From the NCBI GenBank assembly GCA_902796985.1, contig CADBRC010000124.1, forward strand, positions 1 to 8,574: DNA of 8,574 bases. The letters are read 5' to 3'. Below are positions 1 to 5,771 of this stretch, one piece after another (positions within the stretch are counted from its first letter, which is position 1; each line of letters opens with the position of its first letter). The position numbers and the translations under genes are program-made. Under the pieces are notes generated by a model, which saw nothing but the letters and a program-made list of their open reading frames with translations, was not told where the DNA came from and made no database searches. The stretch comes from an uncultured Spirochaetaceae bacterium (GTDB lineage: Bacteria > Spirochaetota > Spirochaetia > Treponematales > Treponemataceae).

Positions 1-39
1 ATGGTCAGCGGCCTGAACATACCGGGACTGAACGTCTGA
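1..39 (+). CDS. C-terminal end of a probable YbaB/EbfC nucleoid-associated protein (partial)
   Basis: Only the last 12 codons and a TGA stop (37-39) lie in the window, reading MVSGLNIPGLNV. The GLN-(I/L)-PGL ending resembles the C-terminus of YbaB/EbfC proteins, which are small DNA-binding proteins commonly encoded between dnaX and recR. Direct coupling to recR (stop two bases before the recR ATG) supports this reading. The rest of the gene is to the left of the window, so the first ATG here is probably an internal methionine. The tail is too short for a firm identification; the call rests mostly on gene order. Confidence 0.6.
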   Translation: MVSGLNIPGLNV

Positions 40-41
40 AC

Positions 42-629
42 ATGAATGCGATAGATGAAGTAACCGAATCCTTCTCACGCCTGCCGGGTATAGGCAAAAA
101 ATCTGCCGGGCGGATTGCTTCGTTCCTGCTCAAGGCAGACCCTGCCTTCATGCGGAGATTTGCGAAACAGATTGAGACGCTGCAGGAACGGATACGCCCC
201 TGCTCGGTATGCGGCGCGTGGACAGAGGCAGATCCCTGCCCCATCTGTCAGGACATGACCCGCGACCGCACGACGATATGCGTCGTGGAGCAGCCGCAGG
301 ATGTCGCGATAATCGAAAGCTGCCACGACTACAAGGGGCTCTTCCATGTACTCGGCGGAGTCATCGCCCCGCTGGAAGGAATCAGCCCCGACAGCCTCCG
401 CATAAAGGAACTTCTGGAGCGGGTGGAAAAAGACGGCATTCAGGAAGTGATTCTCGCAACCAACCCGACGGTGGAAGGGGACACGACCGCCCTCTACATC
501 CAGAGTCTGCTCAAGGGCTCGCCCTGCAAGCTGACCCGGCTCGCAAGCGGGCTTCCTGTCGGCGGCGACCTGGAGTACATTGACCGCCTGACCCTCGCGC
601 GCAGTTTCATGGGACGGGCAGGTTTCTAA
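42..629 (+). CDS. recR: Recombination mediator protein RecR
   Basis: RecR acts in the cytoplasm in the RecFOR pathway, helping load RecA onto SSB-coated single-stranded gaps. At 195 residues it has the usual family length of about 200. Seen in order: an N-terminal helix-hairpin-helix (LPGIGKKSAGR, residues 14-24); a four-cysteine zinc finger (Cys54, Cys57, Cys66, Cys69); and a Toprim domain from about residue 78 with the acidic VVEQPQDV segment (Glu83), the NPTVEGDTTALYI segment (141-153) and LASGLPVGGDLEY (167-179). All expected elements are intact. The ATG at 42 follows the preceding stop by two bases, with no strong Shine-Dalgarno match nearby, so translation is probably coupled to the upstream ybaB-like gene in one operon. 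The ybaB-recR order is common across bacteria. Confidence 0.96.
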   Translation: MNAIDEVTESFSRLPGIGKKSAGRIASFLLKADPAFMRRFAKQIETLQERIRPCSVCGAWTEADPCPICQDMTRDRTTICVVEQPQDVAIIESCHDYKGLFHVLGGVIAPLEGISPDSLRIKELLERVEKDGIQEVILATNPTVEGDTTALYIQSLLKGSPCKLTRLASGLPVGGDLEYIDRLTLARSFMGRAGF

Positions 630-635
630 GGAAGC

Positions 636-661
636 CCCTGCCCGGCAGGGAGCTCCGCCCC
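636..661. repeat. GC-rich hairpin in the recR-uvrC gap, possible dispersed repeat copy 1
   Basis: A perfect 6-bp stem, CCCTGC (636-641) pairing with GCAGGG (645-650) around a 3-base loop, starts 7 bases after the recR stop. An overlapping small palindrome GGAGCTCC (649-656) follows. No T-tract follows, so this is not a standard intrinsic terminator for recR, although it could shield the 3' end of the mRNA. The core CCCTGCC...GGG-GCT-CCGCCCC is shared, with small gaps, with a hairpin at 5648-5670. This may be a degenerate member of a dispersed GC-rich family, or two independent GC-rich hairpins. Confidence 0.45.
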
Positions 662-684
662 ATCTAGCCCAATTCCCCTGTCCG

Positions 685-693
685 TGCTATACT
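685..693 (+). promoter_or_regulatory. Extended -10 promoter for uvrC, predicted leaderless start
   Basis: TGC (685-687) followed by TATACT (688-693) matches an extended -10 element (TGnTATAAT, one mismatch in the hexamer). Six bases separate the hexamer from the uvrC ATG at 700, so normal spacing to +1 puts the transcription start on the A of the ATG. No good -35 lies 16-18 bases upstream (the region reads about TAGCCC), which is typical of promoters that rely on an extended -10. No Shine-Dalgarno sequence lies before the ATG. The transcription start is inferred, not observed. Confidence 0.6.
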
Positions 694-699
694 TTCAGT

Positions 700-2718
700 A
701 TGCAGACGGAAGCACAGGAAAATTCGCTTTCACCCGCCGAGATACGCGAGGAACTCCACCAGACTGCGCTCAAGGCCCCGGAGCTGAGCGGGGTCTACAT
801 GTGGAAAAATACATCGGGGACAGTCCTCTATGTCGGCAAGGCAAAGAACCTCAAGAGCCGCCTTTCATCGTATTTCAATGCGGGCAAGGACATCAAGACC
901 CGGCTCCTGGTTTCACGGGCGAGGAGCATCGAGTACATCACAACAAACAATGAGTATGAAGCATTTCTGCTCGAAAACAACCTGATAAAGAAATATACCC
1001 CCCGCTACAACATAAACCTGAAGGACGGGAAGTCCTATCCGGTCATGCGGATAACGAACGATAAATATCCCCGCCTTTTCAAGACCCGCCTCGTCGTGCA
1101 GGACGGTTCCCAGTACTTCGGTCCCTTCCCGGACGCAGGTGCACTGGACACCTTCATTGATACGCTCTACGAAATATACCCCCTCAGGCATTGCAAGACT
1201 TTTCGGGAGAAAACCTCTCCCTGCCTCTACTATCACATCGGCCGCTGTCTGGCTCCCTGCTGCAAGAAGGTCGAGGAAGCGGACTACCGGGCATACATTG
1301 AGGAGATAGCCGCTCTGGTTGGAGACGGCAGTACCGAAGAAGGGCTGGCGCGGCTTGAGACAAAGATGAAGGAAGCCGCGTCCCGGATGGACTTCGAGAA
1401 GGCGGCGAGAATCCGCGACGGCCTCAAGGCCCTCTCCGTGCTGAAGAACCAGAACATCGTCGAGGGCTTCGACGGCGATGACCGGGATTACATAGCTTCC
1501 TGGCGGGAAGGGGAGCTAGTCAGCTTCACCGTGCTGAAAATCCGTACGGGAAAACTGCTCGGCAGGGACAACTACAGGACAGTCAGCCTGAACGAGGATA
1601 CGGAGATACTGCCGGAGTTCATGGGAGCCTACTACACCGAGAAAGAGAGCATCCCCCCTCATATCTATGTGATGACCGGGGACGGTATGGAGATAATAAA
1701 AAAATGGATTTCCGAGAGCTACGGAATAGAGGCAGACATATCGCTCGTGCGGCCGGGCATGGAAGCAGAGAAACTGCACGTAGCCGCCCTTGAGATGGCG
1801 AGGCAGAACGCGAAGGAAGACATCATCCGCCGCATGAGGGAGCGGGGCGACTTCCCCGCGATGGAGGAGCTCCAGAAAGTCCTCGGTCTACCCAGCCTCC
1901 CCGTCCGCATCGAGGGATTCGACATTGCCCATATCGGAGGCAAGTTCCCGGTCGCCTCGCTCATCAGCTTCTACAACGGTAACCCGGACAAAAAGAACTA
2001 CCGCGAGTTCCGCCTGAAAACGACGGACGGAATCATAGACGACTTCGCTTCAATGAAAGAGGCGACAAGCCGCCGCTATACGAGGCTCGTCAATGAGAAG
2101 AAACCACTGCCCGACCTCATTCTGATAGACGGCGGCATCGGGCAGGTGAATGCCGTCGATGCCGTCATCTCCTCCCTGGGACTGGACATCCCCATAGCGG
2201 GCCTTGCCAAACGCGAGGAAGAGATATGGCGGCCCCATGCAGCAAAACCCGTGTGCCTTCCCAAACGAAGCGATGCACTGCGCCTGCTCCAGCGGGTCCG
2301 CGATGAGACCCACCGATTCGCAACAAGCCGGAACCAGGAGCTGCGCACGAAGGAGAACACGGTCTCACCCTTTGTCAAGCTGCCGCATGTCGGCAAGGAA
2401 AGGGATAAACTTCTGATGAAGGAATACGGGACGCTCGCCGCCCTCTGCGCCGCCCCCGAAGCGGATGTGGCCCGCCTGCTCCGCGTCAGGGCGCCCCAGG
2501 CCTGTGAGCTGCTGCTTGCCGCGAGAGAGCTTCTGAAAAAGCAGGATGCAGACAAAGCTAAGTCCGGTCTCTCGCTTGACCTGCCGGGAACGACCAAGGA
2601 AAAAGCCGCCCGTTACAAAATTAATTCCGACCTCGCAATTCTCGCATTGGAAAACGAGGAGCCGGAACAAAACGAGCTCGCCGTAGCGAGCCCATCAATA
2701 GATACCATAGAGGAGTAG
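700..2718 (+). CDS. uvrC: UvrABC excinuclease subunit C
   Basis: UvrC makes the 3' and 5' incisions around a lesion in nucleotide excision repair after UvrA and UvrB load. Visible domains: GIY-YIG nuclease (GVY at 31-33, YVGKAKNLKSRL at 44-55, likely catalytic Glu92 in LLENNLI); a cysteine cluster Cys165, Cys175, Cys183, Cys187, matching the iron-sulfur cysteines of the family; a UVR motif for UvrB contact (about 218-250, DFEKAARIRD); an RNase H-like nuclease with Asp408 (GFDIAHIGG), Asp477 (LILIDGG) and His538 (ETHRF); and helix-hairpin-helix motifs (about 560-613). Both active sites look complete. At 672 residues it is longer than the roughly 610 of E. coli, mostly through a charged tail after residue 614. 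The ATG at 700 is the only start: no ATG, GTG or TTG occurs in frame between 625 and 700, and the next methionine is inside the GIY domain. It lacks a ribosome binding site. Confidence 0.97.
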   Translation: MQTEAQENSLSPAEIREELHQTALKAPELSGVYMWKNTSGTVLYVGKAKNLKSRLSSYFNAGKDIKTRLLVSRARSIEYITTNNEYEAFLLENNLIKKYTPRYNINLKDGKSYPVMRITNDKYPRLFKTRLVVQDGSQYFGPFPDAGALDTFIDTLYEIYPLRHCKTFREKTSPCLYYHIGRCLAPCCKKVEEADYRAYIEEIAALVGDGSTEEGLARLETKMKEAASRMDFEKAARIRDGLKALSVLKNQNIVEGFDGDDRDYIASWREGELVSFTVLKIRTGKLLGRDNYRTVSLNEDTEILPEFMGAYYTEKESIPPHIYVMTGDGMEIIKKWISESYGIEADISLVRPGMEAEKLHVAALEMARQNAKEDIIRRMRERGDFPAMEELQKVLGLPSLPVRIEGFDIAHIGGKFPVASLISFYNGNPDKKNYREFRLKTTDGIIDDFASMKEATSRRYTRLVNEKKPLPDLILIDGGIGQVNAVDAVISSLGLDIPIAGLAKREEEIWRPHAAKPVCLPKRSDALRLLQRVRDETHRFATSRNQELRTKENTVSPFVKLPHVGKERDKLLMKEYGTLAALCAAPEADVARLLRVRAPQACELLLAARELLKKQDADKAKSGLSLDLPGTTKEKAARYKINSDLAILALENEEPEQNELAVASPSIDTIEE

Positions 2719-2719
2719 C

Positions 2720-3310
2720 CTAGCGCCTGTCCCTCTGCGGGGTCGTGTGCGCGGGATCTTTACCCCAGAAGCGGGAGCTTCCGTTACCATTACCGTTGCC
2801 CTTGCTCTGGCGGTCAAAGCGGTTGCCGTCAGGCCCGCAATGGAACGCATTGGCCATCGGGTGAAAGCCCCCCATCATCGTCGGCATGGCCTGAATCTTG
2901 GAGACGGTCTTTCCGTCCTCGGCGTACACAACCTGCACCAGCTGGTCAATCTTCAGGTTCTTCACCTCAAGCTTGGGGAATTCCGGCATCTTTGCCTCGT
3001 CCTTCTTTTCGGCCCGCTTCTCATCGGCCTTCTTCCTGACATCGGCATCCTTCGGCTGGAAGCCCTCGGGCGCCTTGCCCATCCTGGGGAAATAGAATTC
3101 CACCGCGACATCAAGCGGAACGGTCACGCTGGCATCGCCGCTTTTGGTAAAGCCGCCCTCCTCGAAAGGATTAATCAGTCCCTCGGCTATGCTGACGATA
3201 GCCTCGTTATCCTTCACCTGAATGCCGGTCACCTTTCCGACCTTGTTCTGTGCGAAAAGGGGAATACCAAAAACAGCCGCAGCCGCAATCACCATAACAA
3301 TCTTCTTCAT
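2720..3310 (-). CDS. Small exported protein of unknown function
   Basis: I do not recognise the family. The 196-residue product starts with a clear signal peptide: MKK, a hydrophobic stretch (about residues 4-19), then LFAQN. There is no lipobox cysteine there, so cleavage by signal peptidase I near Ala20 and release to the periplasm is most likely. The mature part has a beta-strand-rich region (KVGKVTGIQVKDNEAIVSIAEG, 23-44, cut here to its flanks KVGKVTG and SIAEG), a lysine/glutamate-rich segment (about 87-108), a second beta-like stretch (KLEVKNLKIDQLVQVVYAE, 113-131), and a low-complexity Gly-Asn run (171-177) with a basic C-terminus. A strong GGAGG ribosome binding site lies 5-6 bases before the ATG at 3310, and a promoter lies upstream. 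The long open frame on the opposite strand has neither. Its stop is one base from the uvrC stop. Lying downstream of pbpC, it might have an envelope role, but a terminator separates the two. Confidence 0.85.
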   Translation of the reverse strand: MKKIVMVIAAAAVFGIPLFAQNKVGKVTGIQVKDNEAIVSIAEGLINPFEEGGFTKSGDASVTVPLDVAVEFYFPRMGKAPEGFQPKDADVRKKADEKRAEKKDEAKMPEFPKLEVKNLKIDQLVQVVYAEDGKTVSKIQAMPTMMGGFHPMANAFHCGPDGNRFDRQSKGNGNGNGSSRFWGKDPAHTTPQRDRR

Positions 3311-3367
3311 ATAATGCCTCCTTCAGGCTTCTGTTTATTTCGTCCGTATCTCCCGGTCGATGGTCAC

Positions 3368-3396
3368 ATAATACAACAAGTCCAATCCACACGCAA
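3368..3396 (-). promoter_or_regulatory. Promoter for the small exported protein gene
   Basis: On the minus strand, TTGCGT (3396-3391) and TATTAT (3373-3368) are separated by 17 bases. The -10 matches consensus at 5 of 6 positions and the -35 at 3 of 6. The expected start near 3361 gives a leader of about 51 bases ending with the GGAGG site before the ATG at 3310. The -35 sits in the T-tract of the pbpC terminator, so the two elements are compactly overlapped. Confidence 0.5.
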
Positions 3397-3420
3397 AAAA
3401 CCAGCGTTATATAACGCAGG
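3395..3420 (-). terminator. Intrinsic terminator of pbpC
   Basis: Reading the minus strand after the pbpC stop (3464), a hairpin with the perfect palindrome GCGTTATATAACGC (stem GCGTT / AACGC, loop ATAT), extended by outer CC/GG pairs across a T-T mismatch (3420-3401), is followed at once by six Ts (3400-3395). This is a good rho-independent terminator for pbpC, 44 bases past the stop. On the plus strand the hairpin is followed by GTTTACG, a poor T-tract, so it is unlikely to stop plus-strand transcription efficiently. Confidence 0.75.
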
Positions 3421-3463
3421 TTTACGAAGATAAGGAAGTTCTTATTTTGCCTCCCTCCAGCTG

Positions 3464-5608
3464 CTATTTCACCTCGAATTCGGAAACAGCACGCTCAGTC
3501 CCACAGCTGACAGTCAGCGTATGGAATCCGCGCGAGAGGGGGACGTTCCATGAGAATACCTGAGAGGCAGTGCCGACCGGCTGTCCATCCAGAGAGAGGC
3601 TGGCAGATTTCTCCTGCCCTCCGACCGCCGTCACGGAGAGGAACTGTACGGACTGAGGGAGCGACGCGTCGTAGATGAACACCGCTCCATTCCGGGGATA
3701 GGTAATCGTCAACGGGCCTTCCGCATCTCCGGTTCCCTGCGCAGAGTTACCGAGAAAGTTCTTAGAGTCCGCCCAGTGCTGATACTCACTGGGGTATCGA
3801 ACCCTGACCCTGCCGTTTTCGTTGTAATGCCAGGTACAGCTTGCAATCTCGCTTCCCTTGCTGACGTATTCCTCGATGACCGAAGGACAGGAAGCCGTTG
3901 GAAGCAGGCCGGACAGGGCGCAAAGCCTGACCTTGCGGTAAGAGGCAGGCTGTCTGAAGTTTGCAGCACCCCCCGTCTGTGTCAGCTCGTCAAGAAGGCT
4001 CCGGACAACGCGGGCAGGAACACTGCTGCCCGTCTCTCCAATAACGGTTTCTCCTTCAAAATTGCCCATCCATACCGCCACCGTGTAAGAACTGGTAGAA
4101 CCAAGGGCGATGATATTCTGAAACTGGTTGGAAGTCCCTGTCTTAAAAATGGACGGATAAGGGGTATCAAACACTGATGCATGTCCAAAGCCGAGAGACC
4201 GTGCGCTCTCATCAGTCAGTATATCGCACATCACGCGGGCAATATCACTCTTGTATGCCCGCCTCCAGCTGTCCCGTGCGGTACCGCCGCCTTTGACGTA
4301 TGACACATCCATCAGGAGTCCATCGTTAGTGAATACGGAGAAGGCCCTCGCCATCTCCTCAAGCGTCACTTCGCTGGAACCAAGAGCAAGCGAGAGGCCG
4401 GTAGTTTCCTCCGTTCCCCGCAACGAGATGAAGCCAAGCTGATCAAGACGCTCCATATACCTCCTGACCCCAATCTCATGCAAAAGGTATACCGCCGGTA
4501 TGTTCAGGCTGGAAGCAAGTGCGATACGGAAACGGACCGGACCGTTATAGCGGTTGTTGAAGTTGAGCGGCACGTACACCCCGCTGGAACCGAAATCCTG
4601 CTGTATGTCCGGAAGGACGGCGGACGGGGAGAAGCCCTCCTCCATCGCGAGCGCATACAGGAAGGGTTTCATGGAACTGCCCGGCTGGTTCCTGACGCTC
4701 ACACCGTCAATCTGCCCGGAATGCACCTCGTCATCATAGGAGGCGTTACCCGCCCATACAAGGACTTCCCCGGTCTTATTGTCCAGCACAATAGCCGCCC
4801 CGTTGTGTATGCGGGAATCCTTGTACTCCTCAAGCTTCTTCTGTATCAGGAACTCCGCATGGGCAGTAAGAGAGCTGTCAATGGCAAGTTCCACCGCAGG
4901 GGGTACGACCTGCCCCTTTTCCTTATAAGAGGCAATTGCATGATTTACAAAGTGCATGCAGAGCGCAGGGTATGAAAAACTCTTTCCCAGCTGAGAATCT
5001 GCGGGACGGCGGGGTATCTCGGCAAGCATCCCGCACTGCTCCGGGCTGAGAGAAGACGGCTCACAGGAGAAGAATGACCGTGCAGCACTCCCCACGCCTT
5101 CTATCTGCTGGCCGAAGGGAACGGAGTTCAGGTACAGCTCCAGAATCTCGTCCTTGGACAGTTTCAGCTCCAGGTACACCGCCCGCACGGCTTCGAGGGC
5201 CTTGACCGCAAGGTTCACCCTGCCCTTCCTGGGCCAGATGATGCGGGCAAGCTGCATCGTAATTGTCGAAGCGCCGCTTACCACCCTCCCCTCTTTTCCG
5301 TTCTGCACCGCCGCACGTGCGAGCGAGAATATGTTCACGCCGAAGTGCCTGCGGAAGCCCCTGTCCTCCGCCTCGATGAAAGCCTGTACGAGGTTCATCC
5401 CTATTTTGTCCAGCGGGTAGTATTCCCGGCGGAGCCCTTCCTCAAGAGGCATGACGTACAGCAGATTGCCGTTCCGGTCGTAGAAGCGGGAAGAATACTG
5501 CCGCTCCACGAACGAGCGGATGCTTTTGGACGGAATGAGCTTGACGGCAAGAAAGACCAGCGCAAGCAGCAGGATGCAGGCGATCAGGATCCGGAACAGC
5601 TTTTTCAT
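3464..5608 (-). CDS. pbpC: Penicillin-binding protein 1C (bifunctional class A glycosyltransferase/transpeptidase)
   Basis: This class A PBP builds peptidoglycan at the outer face of the inner membrane, with a glycan polymerase and a transpeptidase domain. Numbering from the ATG at 5608 (714 residues): one N-terminal membrane anchor (about 5-24); a GT51 domain with EDRGFRRHFG (catalytic Glu81), GASTITMQLAR (112-122) and EILELYLN (154-161); a transpeptidase with nucleophile Ser311 in SSMK, SLN at 367-369 and KTG at 489-491; and a C-terminal domain from about 630 resembling the BiPBP_C module of PBP1C. All catalytic motifs are present. The length is slightly below E. coli PBP1C (770). The alpha-2-macroglobulin gene often paired with pbpC elsewhere is absent here. 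A GTG at 5644 would add 12 residues but lies in the -35 element, so MKKLF at 5608 is preferred. No Shine-Dalgarno precedes it, and a leaderless mRNA is likely. Confidence 0.94.
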   Translation of the reverse strand: MKKLFRILIACILLLALVFLAVKLIPSKSIRSFVERQYSSRFYDRNGNLLYVMPLEEGLRREYYPLDKIGMNLVQAFIEAEDRGFRRHFGVNIFSLARAAVQNGKEGRVVSGASTITMQLARIIWPRKGRVNLAVKALEAVRAVYLELKLSKDEILELYLNSVPFGQQIEGVGSAARSFFSCEPSSLSPEQCGMLAEIPRRPADSQLGKSFSYPALCMHFVNHAIASYKEKGQVVPPAVELAIDSSLTAHAEFLIQKKLEEYKDSRIHNGAAIVLDNKTGEVLVWAGNASYDDEVHSGQIDGVSVRNQPGSSMKPFLYALAMEEGFSPSAVLPDIQQDFGSSGVYVPLNFNNRYNGPVRFRIALASSLNIPAVYLLHEIGVRRYMERLDQLGFISLRGTEETTGLSLALGSSEVTLEEMARAFSVFTNDGLLMDVSYVKGGGTARDSWRRAYKSDIARVMCDILTDESARSLGFGHASVFDTPYPSIFKTGTSNQFQNIIALGSTSSYTVAVWMGNFEGETVIGETGSSVPARVVRSLLDELTQTGGAANFRQPASYRKVRLCALSGLLPTASCPSVIEEYVSKGSEIASCTWHYNENGRVRVRYPSEYQHWADSKNFLGNSAQGTGDAEGPLTITYPRNGAVFIYDASLPQSVQFLSVTAVGGQEKSASLSLDGQPVGTASQVFSWNVPLSRGFHTLTVSCGTERAVSEFEVK

Positions 5609-5614
5609 GGGCCT

Positions 5615-5644
5615 ATTGTAGCACAGTTCGCCCCTGTTTGTCAC
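5615..5644 (-). promoter_or_regulatory. Promoter for pbpC, predicted leaderless start
   Basis: On the minus strand, GTGACA (5644-5639, 5 of 6 to the TTGACA consensus), an 18-base spacer ending in TGC, and TACAAT (5620-5615, 5 of 6) form a strong extended -10 promoter. Exactly six bases separate the hexamer from the ATG at 5608, so +1 falls on the A of the start codon, the same geometry as at uvrC. The sequence just before the ATG (AGGCCC) is too close to act as a ribosome binding site. Confidence 0.7.
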
Positions 5645-5647
5645 AGG

Positions 5648-5674
5648 CCCTGCCGGGGGCTACCGCCCCCTGGC
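5648..5674. repeat. GC-rich hairpin between divergent pbpC and the hydrolase gene, possible dispersed repeat copy 2
   Basis: GGGGGC (5655-5660), loop TACC, GCCCCC (5665-5670) make a perfect 6-bp stem. GCC (5652-5654) and GGC (5672-5674) extend it across one bulged T, and more Cs follow to 5679. The core resembles the hairpin at 636-661. It lies between two divergent promoters, upstream of the pbpC -35, and has no T-tract on either side, so a terminator role is unlikely. The strong GC skew in a short stretch stands out from the AT-rich bases that follow (5688-5710). Confidence 0.5.
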
Positions 5675-5724
5675 CCCCCAGATGCGACTCAAATTGGAAA
5701 TATTTTTCCCGCCTTGTTCTACTC

Positions 5725-5754
5725 TTGACAGGAATTGAATTTGTCGGGTAGGCT
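5725..5754 (+). promoter_or_regulatory. Probable promoter for the MBL-fold hydrolase gene
   Basis: A perfect TTGACA (5725-5730) is followed after 18 bases by TAGGCT (5749-5754), a weak -10 that keeps the TA....T pattern. This would start RNA near 5761, giving an 11-base leader that begins with the GGAGGG ribosome binding site. A TATATA at 5754-5759 is closer to a consensus -10 but is 23 bases from the TTGACA, too far for a standard promoter. The -35 is convincing; the exact -10 is uncertain. Confidence 0.5.
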
Positions 5755-5771
5755 ATATATGGAGGGCTGCA

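Noticed and set aside
3317..3329. GCCT-GAAGG-AGGC possible hairpin over the ribosome binding site of the exported protein gene
   Set aside because: A four-base stem is too weak to claim translational control.
2747..3433. 228-residue open frame on the plus strand opposite the exported protein gene
   Set aside because: It has no ribosome binding site and no coherent domain. The minus-strand frame has a signal peptide, ribosome binding site and promoter.
3430..3447. Small hairpin ATAAG-GAAGTT-CTTAT followed by TTTT on the plus strand
   Set aside because: The stem is only five mostly A/T pairs and no plus-strand gene ends nearby, so a terminator role is not supported.
3449..3457. GGAGGGAGG on the minus strand just after the pbpC stop, resembling a ribosome binding site
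   Set aside because: No ATG, GTG or TTG follows at suitable distance, and the first codons downstream reach a stop within a few residues. No small gene can be supported.
5609..5644. GTG start at 5644 extending PBP1C by 12 residues
   Set aside because: The GTG lies in the -35 hexamer and the extension covers the promoter. The MKK plus hydrophobic anchor start at 5608 is typical of the family.
5696..5709. Inverted repeat GGAAA-TATT-TTTCC upstream of the hydrolase promoter
   Set aside because: It could be an operator, but five-base arms in an AT-rich stretch are expected by chance and no regulator gene is adjacent.
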